From the NCBI GenBank assembly GCA_015056045.1, contig SVGZ01000010.1, forward strand, positions 1 through 64,000: 64,000 nucleotides of DNA. The letters are read 5' to 3'. Position 1 is the stretch's first letter; each line of letters opens with the position of its first letter. Positions 15,952-24,940 of the stretch are shown here, piece after piece. The translations under genes were made by a program, and so were the position numbers. This DNA is from Clostridiales bacterium (lineage in GTDB: Bacteria > Bacillota > Clostridia > Christensenellales > Christensenellaceae). The notes under the pieces were generated by a model that worked only from the letters and a program-made list of their open reading frames with translations, had not been told where the DNA came from and did no database searches.

Positions 15952-18485
15952 TTTGCTTCTGCCCAATTCTTTCCTTTTGCGATATTGACAACGAGCGGTA
16001 CACGAAGCTTGAATGCATTTTCCATGCAGTCGATAAGGATCGCTTCAACTTTTTCCAGTTCATCGATCTTGGCATCGAGGATGAGTTCGTCGTGTACCTG
16101 CATGATGAGCTTTGATTCGAGCTTTTCTTCTTTCAGGCGCTTGCTGACGCTGTTCATGGCGAATTTGATGATATCGGCTGCACTACCCTGAATCGGTGTG
16201 TTCATGGCTGCTCTTTCGCCGAACTGGCGGAGGTTATAGTTGGAAGAAGCAAGTTCACGGATGTAGCGGATCCTGCCCCAAAGCGTCTTGACATACCCCG
16301 AAGCTTTTGCACTTTCGACGATCGTTTTCATATACTTGGCAACGCCCGAAAATTCTTCCAGATATTTTTCGATATATTGGGAAGCTTCAAAACGGGAAAT
16401 ACCGAGGTTTTTGGCAAGACCGAAATCGCTGATCCCGTAAACAATACCAAAATTGACAGCTTTTGCCGCAGATCGCATGGAAGATGTGACTTCGCTTTGC
16501 GGAACGCCGAAAACTTCGGAAGCGGTTCTTGCGTGAATATCTTCGTTTTTATTGAAGGCGTCGCACATATTGGCGTCTTCTGCAATGGATGCCAATACAC
16601 GCAGTTCGATCTGAGAATAGTCTGCTGCGACGAGGATATGTTCTTCATCCGAAGGCAGGAAAACGCCCCTGATCTCGCTCAGCTGTCGAACAGGGATATT
16701 CTGCAGGTTCGGTTCATTGCTCGAAATTCTTCCCGTTGCAGCGGCACTTTGCTTAAAGGTCGTACGGACTTTGCTGTCCTTTTTATTTGCTGCGGATAAA
16801 AGTCCGTCGATATAAGTGCTGCTGAGCTTGGTTACCTGTCTGTATTCAATAATTTTATTCACTACAGGATGAAGCTCTGCAATACTTTCCAGAACTTCGA
16901 TATCTGTCGAATAACCACTCTTTGTCTTTTTTCCGTGCGGAAGCTGCAGCTCTTCAAAAAGCAATTCGCCTAACTGTTTCGGTGAAGCAATATTGAATTT
17001 TTTCCCTGCAAGCTGATAGATCTCGTCGGTCAGCTCTTTTGTTCTCTGTTCATATTTTTCGCCAAGTTCACGGAGCTGCTCTGTATCAACGCGGAAGCCT
17101 TCGCATTCCATTTCAAAAAGCACCTGCAAAAGAGGCATTTCAATATCATAGAAAATCTCTTCGAGAGAAAGTTCTTTGATCTTCTTTTCCTGTTCTTCGC
17201 GTACGGAAAACAGCATGGCTGCACTTTCCTTTTCGAAAAGCTTTTCAGCGCTGTAATTTTTGATGCTTGGGTCGAGAACATATGCCGCAAGCATGGTATC
17301 ATGCGCAAGACCGTTCAAAGAGATACCGTATGCATCGAGTTCATGCATCAGGTCTTTTGCATCATGGATCGTCTTTTCAACTTCGCTGTTTTCAAGAGTT
17401 TCTTTTAAAAGCGAGAAGCAAAGCTCTCTTGTCATGCCTTCGCCGAAAAGGTCCTGCGAAAACTCGATTTTGTATTCTTTTTTGGCGTCAAAAGCGATAT
17501 AAACACTATCCTCCGCATCAAGAACGGCAAGTTTCTTTGCGGAATTTAAAACAGGCATAAGCGCACGAAGACCATCTTCGCCGATCATTTCCGTTTCGAT
17601 CTTTTTTTCTTCTGCATTTTCACCGGGGATCAGCCCCAAGCGCTTGATATAGGTCGTGAAATTGAGCGCAGATAACGCCTCATAGCAGCTTTCATTTTCA
17701 AAGCCATGAAAGCGCATGGATTCGATCTCTGCCTCAAGCGGTGCATCACGAATGATCGTTGCGAGCATCTTGGAGAAGAACGCAGATTCTTTATTATCTA
17801 CAAGCTTTTCATAGAGCTTGTTTTTTGGCAGCTGGTCGATATTTTCATAAAGATTTTCGATCGTCGGGTACTGATGCAGCAGTTTTAAGGCTGTTTTTTC
17901 ACCGACGCCGGGAATTCCCAGAATATTGTCGGATGTATCACCCATGAGACCTTTCAATTCGATCATCTGCGGAGGCGTCAGCTGATAGACTTCCATCAGC
18001 TTTTCTTCGTTATAAAGCTCGATTTCCTTAACGCCTTTTTTGGTAATGATGACGTTGACGTTTCCACCGGCAAGCTGCAAGGCATCTCTGTCGCCTGTGA
18101 CAACATAGGTTCTGATGCCCATAGCATCTGCTCTTTTGGAAACGGTTCCTAAAATATCGTCAGCTTCATATCCCAAAAGGTCAAGCGTGCAGATACCCAT
18201 CTTTTCAAGGCTTTCACGGAGAAGCGGGAACTGCGGACGAAGATCATCCGGTGTTGTTCTCCTTCCGGCTTTATATTCGCTGTAACGCTCATGGCGGAAT
18301 GTTTTTTCGTGTCTGTCAAAGGCAACGGCAAGATATTCCGGTTTGTATTCATCGATCAGGCCAAGGAGCATACCAAAGAAACCGTAGATCGCATTGGTTG
18401 GCTTTCCTTCTTTGTTGTTCATCGGCGGGAGTGCATAAAAAGCTCTATGTAAAAGACTGTTTCCATCAATAATTATCAGCGACAT
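15948..18485 (-). CDS. polA: DNA polymerase I
   Basis: Repair and Okazaki-fragment polymerase, 845 residues. The 5'-nuclease domain (about 1-290) has DGNSLLHRAFYAL and GLMGDTSDNILGIPGVGEKTA. The polymerase domain shows motif A VAADYSQIELRVLA, motif B RSAAKAVNFGIVYGIS and motif C MQVHDELI. In the middle (about 300-470) the 3'-5' exonuclease fold seems degenerate: I cannot place the final Y-x3-D motif (NYSAEKL appears instead). That is usual for Gram-positive PolA proteins. It is the first gene of the polA-coaE-slt-sbp operon. Confidence 0.96.
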   Translation of the reverse strand: MSLIIIDGNSLLHRAFYALPPMNNKEGKPTNAIYGFFGMLLGLIDEYKPEYLAVAFDRHEKTFRHERYSEYKAGRRTTPDDLRPQFPLLRESLEKMGICTLDLLGYEADDILGTVSKRADAMGIRTYVVTGDRDALQLAGGNVNVIITKKGVKEIELYNEEKLMEVYQLTPPQMIELKGLMGDTSDNILGIPGVGEKTALKLLHQYPTIENLYENIDQLPKNKLYEKLVDNKESAFFSKMLATIIRDAPLEAEIESMRFHGFENESCYEALSALNFTTYIKRLGLIPGENAEEKKIETEMIGEDGLRALMPVLNSAKKLAVLDAEDSVYIAFDAKKEYKIEFSQDLFGEGMTRELCFSLLKETLENSEVEKTIHDAKDLMHELDAYGISLNGLAHDTMLAAYVLDPSIKNYSAEKLFEKESAAMLFSVREEQEKKIKELSLEEIFYDIEMPLLQVLFEMECEGFRVDTEQLRELGEKYEQRTKELTDEIYQLAGKKFNIASPKQLGELLFEELQLPHGKKTKSGYSTDIEVLESIAELHPVVNKIIEYRQVTKLSSTYIDGLLSAANKKDSKVRTTFKQSAAATGRISSNEPNLQNIPVRQLSEIRGVFLPSDEEHILVAADYSQIELRVLASIAEDANMCDAFNKNEDIHARTASEVFGVPQSEVTSSMRSAAKAVNFGIVYGISDFGLAKNLGISRFEASQYIEKYLEEFSGVAKYMKTIVESAKASGYVKTLWGRIRYIRELASSNYNLRQFGERAAMNTPIQGSAADIIKFAMNSVSKRLKEEKLESKLIMQVHDELILDAKIDELEKVEAILIDCMENAFKLRVPLVVNIAKGKNWAEAK

Positions 18486-18506
18486 CAGATATACCTCCGT
18501 AGTCGC

Positions 18507-18535
18507 ATTCTAACATATCGCGAAAAAAAAGGCAA
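18507..18535 (-). promoter_or_regulatory. Promoter of the polA operon
   Basis: Minus strand TTGCCT (18530-18535), a 17-base T-rich spacer, then TAGAAT (18507-18512) with TG one base upstream. It lies 22 bases before the polA ATG, with GGAGG in between. Confidence 0.6.
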
Positions 18536-18561
18536 ATTCACGCCATTATTCGTACTTTTCT

Positions 18562-18590
18562 TTTAAAAACTGGCGAATCTATGATATAAT
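18562..18590 (+). promoter_or_regulatory. Promoter of glpK
   Basis: TTTAAA (18562-18567), 17 bases, then TATAAT (18585-18590) with an extended TGA in front. The good -10 compensates the poor -35. No catabolite-response element or antiterminator is evident in the 29-base leader. Confidence 0.6.
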
Positions 18591-18618
18591 GAGGTATCAA
18601 TTACCAAGAGGAATGTTT

Positions 18619-20091
18619 ATGAAAAAGTGCATCTTAGCTTTGGATCAGGGAACTTCGAGCTCCCGTGCGATCGTATATGACGAGGAATTCCATATTCTTT
18701 CGACTGCTCAAAAAGAATTTACTCAGATATATAAAAACAATGGTTGGGTCGAACATGACCCGAATGAAATCTGGGAAAGTCAGCTTTCTGTTGCGAAAGC
18801 TGCTATCAAAATGGCAGGAGAGATCGAAATTGTCGGGATCGGCATCACAAATCAGCGCGAAACAACGATCGTCTGGGATAAGAATACAGGCGAACCCGTT
18901 TATCATGCGATCGTCTGGATGTGCAGGCGTACTTCGGATTATTGCAGCGAACTGATCGAAAACGGCTATGCCGATATGATAAAAGAAAAAACAGGGCTCA
19001 TTATCGACCCTTATTTTTCCGCAACAAAGATCCATTGGATTCTGGAAAATGTTCCCGGTGCAAAAGAACGTGCCGAAAAAGGCGAGCTTTATTTCGGAAC
19101 GGTCGATAGCTGGCTGCTCTATAAGCTGACGGAAGGCAAAGTTCATGCAACGGATTACACAAATGCCGCCCGTACGATGCTTTTCAATATCTTTGACGGA
19201 AAATATGACGATGATTTGTTAAAACTCTTCGATGTTCCTGAAAGTATGCTGCCGAAAGTTTACCCGAGCAATGCTTATTTTGGCGAAACAACAATTTTTG
19301 GCGGAAATATCCCGATTTCCGGTATTGCCGGCGATCAGCATGCTTCCCTTTTCGGCAATCACTGCTTCCATAAAGGTATGGCGAAAAATACATACGGAAC
19401 GGGCTGTTTTACACTGATCCAGACGGGCACAGAACCAAAAGAATCCAAGAACGGTCTTTTGACGACGATCGCCTATAATTTAAGCGGAGAAACCTATTAT
19501 GCACTTGAAGGCAGCGTTTTCAATGCCGGCAGTACAGTGCAGTGGCTGCGCGATGAGCTGCAGATCATCGAATCCTCTGCACAAAGCGAAGAATTTGCAA
19601 AAAAAGTGCCGGATACAGGCGATGTTTACCTTGTTCCTGCGTTTTCCGGTCTTGGTGCGCCTTATTGGGATATGTATGCAAGGGGCATCATGATCGGCAT
19701 GACGAGAAGCACAAACAAATACCATATCACAAGAGCTGTTCTTGAATCGATCGCTTATCAGACGGCGGATGTCCTTTCTGCAATGGAACAGGATTGCGGT
19801 GAAAAGATCACAACACTTCGTGCAGACGGCGGTGCGAGCAGAAATGCTTTCCTGATGCAGTTCCAGTCTGATATTCTGGGATGCGAAGTTGTCCGTGCGG
19901 AAAACCCGGAATGTACTTCTCTTGGTGCTGCTTACCTTGCAGCCATGGGCTGCGGATTGATCAAAGAATTGCCTGCTGAGATGACAGGTGATGCCAACCG
20001 CTTTGTTCCGAAAATGGCGGAGGATGATAAAAATACAAGGCTTGCAAAATGGCACAAAGCTATTGAAAAATGCAAAGCATGGGCGGATTAA
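18619..20091 (+). CDS. glpK: Glycerol kinase
   Basis: ATP-dependent phosphorylation of glycerol to glycerol 3-phosphate in the cytoplasm. FGGY-family signatures are ALDQGTSSSRAIVYD, WMCRRTSDYC, YFSATKIHWILENVPGA, ISGIAGDQHASLFG, KNTYGTGCFTLIQTG and LRADGGASRNAFLMQFQSD. The track opens at 18589, but the ATG at 18619 has GAGGA 6 bases upstream and gives the canonical MKKCILALDQGTSSS (490 residues). It is a monocistron: no glpF, glpD or glpP neighbour is seen. Confidence 0.97.
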   Translation: MKKCILALDQGTSSSRAIVYDEEFHILSTAQKEFTQIYKNNGWVEHDPNEIWESQLSVAKAAIKMAGEIEIVGIGITNQRETTIVWDKNTGEPVYHAIVWMCRRTSDYCSELIENGYADMIKEKTGLIIDPYFSATKIHWILENVPGAKERAEKGELYFGTVDSWLLYKLTEGKVHATDYTNAARTMLFNIFDGKYDDDLLKLFDVPESMLPKVYPSNAYFGETTIFGGNIPISGIAGDQHASLFGNHCFHKGMAKNTYGTGCFTLIQTGTEPKESKNGLLTTIAYNLSGETYYALEGSVFNAGSTVQWLRDELQIIESSAQSEEFAKKVPDTGDVYLVPAFSGLGAPYWDMYARGIMIGMTRSTNKYHITRAVLESIAYQTADVLSAMEQDCGEKITTLRADGGASRNAFLMQFQSDILGCEVVRAENPECTSLGAAYLAAMGCGLIKELPAEMTGDANRFVPKMAEDDKNTRLAKWHKAIEKCKAWAD

Positions 20092-20099
20092 TAAAAGAA

Positions 20100-20134
20100 A
20101 CTCGGTATAGATAAGCTATACCGAGTATTTTTTT
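20100..20134. terminator. Bidirectional terminator between glpK and the esterase gene
   Basis: ACTCGGTATAG-ATAAG-CTATACCGAGT is a perfect 11-bp stem with ATTTTTTTTC on the plus side and TTTCTTTTATT on the minus side, between two convergent genes. Confidence 0.93.
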
Positions 20135-20135
20135 C

Positions 20136-21086
20136 TTATTTCAGAAATTCAAGATTTTCAAGGAATTCGATCGCCATCTGACTCCAGCGGACGGTGCTCC
20201 TGCAATACGGCGCAAAACGATGACCGCCATCTGCAAGACCGCATCCGTGAGGACCTTCGGGGAAGATATGGAGTTCAAAGGGAATACCGTATTCCGTCAG
20301 CCTTGCGCAGAAGTTGCAGGCATTTCTCGGGTCATCGCCAACGGTCTGCCATACAAAGAACGGCGGGCTGTCATGGCGGAGGTTGACATCTGCCGAATAT
20401 TTTGCTCTTTCCTGCTGCGCTTCAAAGGAGAATGTCCCTGCACCTGCAACCAAACCAACGCGCGAGAATGCAGCATAGTTATAGATGATCGCATCTGCCC
20501 TTGAAGAAACTCTTTCGATCGGGTCATCGGAATCGGCAATACCGTAATCAAAAGAGGTTGCCGCAAAGGAAGACTGCATTCCGCCTGCGGAACCGCCGAG
20601 TGCTGCGATCTTATCGGGTTTGATATTGAATTTTTCCGCATAATAACGGACATATTTTACCGCGCGAAGCATATCGTTTTTGGAATCTTCTATGGTATAG
20701 GGCTGCACACGATAATCGATGATAAAGGTCTGAAAACCGGCTTCATAGAAACGCCTTGCCATGGGTTCAGCTTCCCAGACAGATTTGAACATATAACCAC
20801 CGCCTGCGCTGATGATGATCGCACCTCTCGGCTGCGGGTCTTTATTTTGTTCGGGGTAAACATAAAGTGCGGGCTGTCTTTGCCCATAGGAAGGATCAAA
20901 ATTCGGTGCACCGTTTTCCCAAAGGTAGTTCGGCTCCATGGAATCCAGCATTTCTGCCCATTCTTTTGTGCGGACTTCTTTTGCCACTTCGATCCAGTTT
21001 CTTGTGCTGTCAAGCGCTTCTGCTTCAGCCTGGTCTGCGGATACATGCGGTTTTATGATCCAATCGAGAAAGCTTTTATCACTCAT
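20136..21086 (-). CDS. Alpha/beta hydrolase, acetyl-esterase-like
   Basis: A 316-residue soluble esterase of the BD-FAE/Aes type. It shows the oxyanion segment IIISAGGGYMFKSVWEAEPMA, the nucleophile elbow ALGGSAGGMQSS (S166), an acidic residue in VGDDPRNACNF and the histidine in FPEGPHGCGLADGG (H280). Such proteins deacetylate sugars or cleave small acyl esters. The substrate is not visible here, and no signal peptide is present, so it acts inside the cell. GGAGG precedes the ATG by 8 bases, and a TATAAT on the minus strand (21126-21131) is a candidate -10. It is a single-gene unit. Confidence 0.87.
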   Translation of the reverse strand: MSDKSFLDWIIKPHVSADQAEAEALDSTRNWIEVAKEVRTKEWAEMLDSMEPNYLWENGAPNFDPSYGQRQPALYVYPEQNKDPQPRGAIIISAGGGYMFKSVWEAEPMARRFYEAGFQTFIIDYRVQPYTIEDSKNDMLRAVKYVRYYAEKFNIKPDKIAALGGSAGGMQSSFAATSFDYGIADSDDPIERVSSRADAIIYNYAAFSRVGLVAGAGTFSFEAQQERAKYSADVNLRHDSPPFFVWQTVGDDPRNACNFCARLTEYGIPFELHIFPEGPHGCGLADGGHRFAPYCRSTVRWSQMAIEFLENLEFLK

Positions 21087-21201
21087 AAAATGATCCTCCG
21101 TATAGGTTTTTGTGAAGATATAAAAATTATAACATGGAACTGAACGAAAATAAATAGTTTTGAACGATTCAAATCGTCATTTTTCGTTGATTTTGCAAAT
21201 A

Positions 21202-21207
21202 TATACT
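21202..21207 (+). promoter_or_regulatory. Candidate -10 (TATACT) for spoIIGA-sigE
   Basis: TATACT lies 25 bases before the spoIIGA ATG. No good -35 is found at 17 bases. Bacillus spoIIG uses a Spo0A-activated promoter with long spacing, which would explain a missing -35, but I see no convincing TTGTCGAA Spo0A box. A small inverted repeat ACGATT-CA-AATCGT lies at 21164-21177. Confidence 0.35.
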
Positions 21208-21232
21208 GAGTAAAGAAAGTTTTTGGCTGCTT

Positions 21233-21979
21233 ATGTATTACGAATTTGTACTGTTTGATAATTTTATCATGGATGTGCTGCTGCTAAGCTTTGCAGCAAG
21301 ATTGACAGAAACAAAACTTCTTTTTTACAGAAAAATTTTGGCAGCGCTGCTTGGCGCTGTTTATGCATTGTCGGTGTTGTTTTGCCCATTTCTGCAAAAT
21401 TTTTTCTGCAAAACAACGGCTTCGTTATTGATCTGCATGACGGCTTGCTTCGAAAAAAAGAATAAAGGTTTCTATCATTTTATTTTAGCTTTTTATTTTG
21501 TGAGTTTGCTTTTCGCCGGTATTGCGCTTTATTTGGCAGAAAAACATATACGCTATCACTATCTGATCATGGCAGCTGCGGTTTTATATGCTTTTCTTTG
21601 CTATGCGGATAAAAAGAAGCTGAATCAGGATAAATATTATCTTTTAAAGATCGAATATGAGGGCAAAGTGATCGAAGCTTTCGGTTTTATCGATACGGGA
21701 AATAAACTCTGCGATGCAAAAGGAAAAGCTGTGATTTTGCTTGAACGGAGCCTTTTTCAAGGAGAAATCGATAGATTGCCGCTTGTATTTCATTGCGAAA
21801 CAGTTTCGGGAAAGTCGCTTCTTCGCGGTTTTAAGCCGGAAAAGCTTCTTTTGCAAAAAGATGATGGAAATTGGATCAGTCTATCCAATGCGGTTGTGTT
21901 GGCAGATATTGGAAAAGCTGCATATTCGGCAATTTTGCCGGCGCAGATCAATGCATTCGGGATCATTTTTAAGGGGTAA
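21233..21979 (+). CDS. spoIIGA: Sigma-E processing peptidase SpoIIGA
   Basis: Membrane aspartic protease that cleaves pro-SigE in the mother cell after a forespore signal. The N-terminal half has about five hydrophobic helices ([24 protein letters not shown] opens the first). The C-terminal half carries the single retropepsin-like active site GFIDTGNKL (D154) and forms a dimer by family knowledge. At 248 residues it is shorter than the Bacillus protein (about 309). Directly downstream, 5 bases away, is sigE, the known partner. The ribosome site is weak, as expected for a tightly timed gene. Confidence 0.93.
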   Translation: MYYEFVLFDNFIMDVLLLSFAARLTETKLLFYRKILAALLGAVYALSVLFCPFLQNFFCKTTASLLICMTACFEKKNKGFYHFILAFYFVSLLFAGIALYLAEKHIRYHYLIMAAAVLYAFLCYADKKKLNQDKYYLLKIEYEGKVIEAFGFIDTGNKLCDAKGKAVILLERSLFQGEIDRLPLVFHCETVSGKSLLRGFKPEKLLLQKDDGNWISLSNAVVLADIGKAAYSAILPAQINAFGIIFKG

Positions 21980-21984
21980 GATAT

Positions 21985-22692
21985 ATGTTGAAAAGGATCT
22001 ATGAAAAACTACTCTGCTTTGTCGGCGCGCTGTTTCAGCCTAAAACGGTACATTACATCAACGGAAGCGAAGCTTTGCCTCCGCCGTTGAAAAAAGAAGA
22101 GGAAGAAACACTGATGAACAAGCTTATCACGGGTGATGAAAGCGTCAGGCAGACCCTGATCGTCCGCAATATCAGGCTCGTAGTCTATATTGCGAGGAAA
22201 TTTGAAAATACGAATACGGGGCTTGAGGATATGATCTCGATCGGAACTATCGGGCTTATCAAAGCGGTCAACACTTTTGACCCGACAAAAAATATCAAGC
22301 TTGCGACCTATGCAAGCCGCTGCATTGAAAACGAGATCCTCATGTATATGCGGAAAACCTCGCATTCAAGGCAGGAAATTTCACTGGATGAGCCTTTGAA
22401 TACGGATCTTGACGGCAACGAACTCTTGCTTTCGGATATTTTAGGAACGGAAAGTGACCTGATCTATAAAGAGATTGAGGAAGATGTTGAGCGCAGCTTA
22501 TTATCCGAAGCCGTTTTGAAGCTTCCGCAGCGTGAAAAAGAAATTATCTGTATGCGTTTCGGACTGCTTGGCAACAGGGAATTTACACAGAAACAGGTTG
22601 CAGATAATCTTGGCATTTCGCAAAGCTATATCAGCAGGCTTGAAAAAAGGAACAGCGAAAAATTAAAAAATGATATTGAAAAGAAGGTATGA
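21985..22692 (+). CDS. sigE: RNA polymerase sporulation sigma factor SigE (pro-form)
   Basis: Early mother-cell sigma factor. The protein has 235 residues. An amphipathic pro-sequence of about 25-30 residues ([17 protein letters not shown]...) precedes the conserved [18 protein letters not shown]. Region 2 ([64 protein letters not shown]) and region 4 ([31 protein letters not shown]) are almost textbook SigE. Processing by the adjacent SpoIIGA activates it. In Bacillus and many Clostridia sigG follows; here a terminator and a MATE gene follow instead. Confidence 0.97.
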   Translation: MLKRIYEKLLCFVGALFQPKTVHYINGSEALPPPLKKEEEETLMNKLITGDESVRQTLIVRNIRLVVYIARKFENTNTGLEDMISIGTIGLIKAVNTFDPTKNIKLATYASRCIENEILMYMRKTSHSRQEISLDEPLNTDLDGNELLLSDILGTESDLIYKEIEEDVERSLLSEAVLKLPQREKEIICMRFGLLGNREFTQKQVADNLGISQSYISRLEKRNSEKLKNDIEKKV

Positions 22693-22728
22693 AAAAAGGC
22701 TTCGCTTTGGCGAAGCCTTCGTTTTTTT
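22692..22728. terminator. Bidirectional terminator between sigE and the MATE gene
   Basis: AAGGCTTCGC-TTTG-GCGAAGCCTT is a perfect 10-bp stem with CGTTTTTTT on the plus side and TTTTTTC on the minus side, between convergent stops. Confidence 0.95.
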
Positions 22729-22729
22729 G

Positions 22730-24133
22730 TTATGCAGAAATGGAACCGTCTTCTTCTTCGTGGATGAGTCTGCTTCTCTCCCACTTTCTCGAACACCAAC
22801 GGGAAAGATAAGCCATACCGCGGAACCATTCATCAAGACCGTATGCGATCCAGCAGCCGATAAGACCAAGACCGCAGACTGTACCAAGCAGCCAGCAGGA
22901 AACTATCGTAACTGCGAAGCAGGAGATCATCGCCATGACCATCTGATACATGGAGTCGCCCGAACCACGGATAGCGTCTTCAAGGGAAAGGTTGAAGCTC
23001 TTGCCGATGCCTACCCAGATATCGATAAAGAGGACCGTGCGAGCAAGTTTTAATACTTCCGGATCATCCGTAAACATACCAATAACAACGCCGCCTAAAA
23101 GCGCAAGGATCGTATTGACACTGAAGTTGCCCAAAAGACCGAGTTTATGGTTCTGCATAACGGTACGATATGCTTTGTCGAATTCGCCTGCACCGACGAG
23201 TCTGCTGGACATGATCGAAGCAGCCTGACCGATACCGATGCCGATCGCCTGTGTATAGCCGAGTACGGAATCAACATAGGTCTTTGCGTTGAGCGCAATA
23301 TCGCCATAGGAAGCAACCATCGAGGAGCAGATCGCCTGAGAGAGACACCAGGAAACGGATGTCATACCGCTCGGGATACCGACTCTCATGATATCTTTGA
23401 TAATGCCGAGGTTGATCGGGAAGATCTTGCTGATACCAAGGTTGATCTTTGCTTTTATGACCATGAAGATGCTCAAAAGCAATGCAAACGCAATACTGAT
23501 GACCTTTGCATAAGCTACACCTTCAATACCGGAAAGTGGAAGTTCGACAACACGGAATACAACGAGATAGCTTAAAATTGCATTGAGAATGTTCATGGAG
23601 AACGCGGAATACAGATTGAATTTTGTAATACCGTGGCTTCTGCAGATATAGGAAAGCAGCGTAACACCGCCTTGCAAAGCGCTGAACATGGAAACAATGC
23701 GGAAATATGCTGTTGCTTCTTCGAGGACTGTTCCCGTAAGGTTCATCATCGTCATAAAAACAGGCGCAAGAGATGACAAAACGGCGCCGGCAATAATACC
23801 TAATAAAACGACCAAAGCAATAGCATGGCCTGCAGCACTTGCTGCTCTTTCTTTTCTGCCTGCACCAAGGTTTTGGCTGACGACGACGAATGTACCCAAA
23901 CTGATCGAAGAATAAATGATATCAACGATGTTTGTGACCTGTGTTGCTGTACCAATCGCAGATGCTGCTGTATCAGAGAAATTGCTTAAAATAAGCGTAT
24001 TGACTGTTGAGAGCATGTTGCGAAGGAGGTTTTCGATCATGATCGGGATCGCAAGCCCGCGCAGAGTGATCGTTCCTGTACCTGCATCGAGCGAAGAAAG
24101 CGATTTGTCGTAAGAGAAAAGTTTCTTAAACAT
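22730..24133 (-). CDS. MATE family efflux transporter
   Basis: Cation-coupled multidrug/toxin exporter of the inner membrane with about 12 helices. The protein has two related MatE halves, for example LLRNMLSTVNTLILSNFSDTAASAIGTATQ near the N-terminus and the repeat around LVGAGEFDKAYRTVMQN. The track start (24160) is replaced by the ATG at 24133 (MFKKLFSYDKSL), with AAGGA 6 bases upstream (467 residues). It has its own probable promoter with an extended -10 and an overlapping 10-bp palindrome, suggesting a dedicated repressor. Substrate unknown. Confidence 0.92.
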   Translation of the reverse strand: MFKKLFSYDKSLSSLDAGTGTITLRGLAIPIMIENLLRNMLSTVNTLILSNFSDTAASAIGTATQVTNIVDIIYSSISLGTFVVVSQNLGAGRKERAASAAGHAIALVVLLGIIAGAVLSSLAPVFMTMMNLTGTVLEEATAYFRIVSMFSALQGGVTLLSYICRSHGITKFNLYSAFSMNILNAILSYLVVFRVVELPLSGIEGVAYAKVISIAFALLLSIFMVIKAKINLGISKIFPINLGIIKDIMRVGIPSGMTSVSWCLSQAICSSMVASYGDIALNAKTYVDSVLGYTQAIGIGIGQAASIMSSRLVGAGEFDKAYRTVMQNHKLGLLGNFSVNTILALLGGVVIGMFTDDPEVLKLARTVLFIDIWVGIGKSFNLSLEDAIRGSGDSMYQMVMAMISCFAVTIVSCWLLGTVCGLGLIGCWIAYGLDEWFRGMAYLSRWCSRKWERSRLIHEEEDGSISA

Positions 24134-24184
24134 AGAATTTCCTTTGCTGTGTGATTGCAAACCACATAAAAGGCTGCAATGAAG

Positions 24185-24190
24185 AGTATA
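24185..24190 (-). promoter_or_regulatory. Extended -10 element for the MATE gene
   Basis: Minus strand TGATATACT gives an extended -10 (TATACT), about 50 bases before the MATE start. The -35 region is occupied by the palindrome at 24197-24222. Confidence 0.45.
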
Positions 24191-24196
24191 TCATAT

Positions 24197-24222
24197 ATAA
24201 AATAATTGCGCTATTATTTTAT
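24197..24222. promoter_or_regulatory. Perfect 10-bp AT-rich palindrome in the MATE promoter (candidate operator)
   Basis: ATAAAATAAT-TGCGCT-ATTATTTTAT is an exact inverted repeat lying where the -35 box of the MATE promoter would be, 7 bases past the tcdA stop. AT-rich palindromes of this size are typical MarR/TetR-type operators. It lacks the GC stem and T-tail of a terminator. Confidence 0.5.
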
Positions 24223-24229
24223 GAATTTT

Positions 24230-24940
24230 TTACAACTTTTTGACCGATTGTTTGATCAAGTCCTTAATGACTTCACCTGCAAGGATAAAGCCAGCGACCG
24301 GCGGAACAAAGGAAATGCTCGCCGGTGTGCCTCTTCTTGTATCGTCGGATAAATCTATCGCCGGTTTTAAGGGTTCTTCTTTGGAGTAAACGACTTTGAG
24401 CTTTGTAATATCACGTTTTTTTAATTCCCTGCGCATGACTTTTGCCAAGGGACAAACAGAAGTTTTATAGATATCGCTGACCTCGAATTGCGTTGGGTCA
24501 AGCTTATTTCCCGTTCCCATACTGGCAATAATGGGAATATTCAGTTTATGGCAAGTTTCGATAAGCAAAAGCTTTGAGCTGACTGTGTCGATCGCATCAA
24601 TGACATAATCAATGCCTGCAAAAGAAAAATCGCTTTCGTTGTTATAGAAGATCGCGTGCGTATGTACGATCGCATCGGGATTGATATCCATAATGCGTTC
24701 TTTCATGACTTCGACTTTGCTTTTGTCAAATGTGGAATGCAGTGCGATAAGCTGCCTGTTGACATTGGTTTTATCGACAAGGTCTTTATCAACGATCGTG
24801 ATCTCGCCAATACCGCTGCGTGCGATCGCTTCCGCTGCAAAAGAGCCGACTCCGCCGATGCCGAAAATTGCCACATGCGCTCGTCTTAATTTTTCAACTG
24901 CCTCTTTTCCGATGAGGGCTTCTTCTCTGATAAGATCCAT
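24230..24940 (-). CDS. tcdA: tRNA threonylcarbamoyladenosine dehydratase TcdA (E1-like)
   Basis: ATP-dependent cyclisation of the t6A tRNA modification to ct6A. ThiF/MoeB-type adenylating fold with nucleotide loop AIFGIGGVGSFAAEAIARSG, IVDKDLVDKTNVNRQ, YVIDAIDTVSSKLLLIETC, and a conserved later part GTGNKLDPTQFEVSDIYKTSVCPLAKVMRRELKKR. Its 236 residues match TcdA (YgdL/CsdL) rather than the longer MoeB. The ATG is preceded by AGAGGTGTAA and lies right after the TatD-type gene stop, so the two are co-transcribed. Confidence 0.93.
   Translation of the reverse strand: MDLIREEALIGKEAVEKLRRAHVAIFGIGGVGSFAAEAIARSGIGEITIVDKDLVDKTNVNRQLIALHSTFDKSKVEVMKERIMDINPDAIVHTHAIFYNNESDFSFAGIDYVIDAIDTVSSKLLLIETCHKLNIPIIASMGTGNKLDPTQFEVSDIYKTSVCPLAKVMRRELKKRDITKLKVVYSKEEPLKPAIDLSDDTRRGTPASISFVPPVAGFILAGEVIKDLIKQSVKKL

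Noticed and set aside
21130-21210. Spo0A boxes upstream of spoIIGA
   Set aside because: No TTGTCGAA-like site within one or two mismatches; the ACGATT palindrome is not a 0A box.
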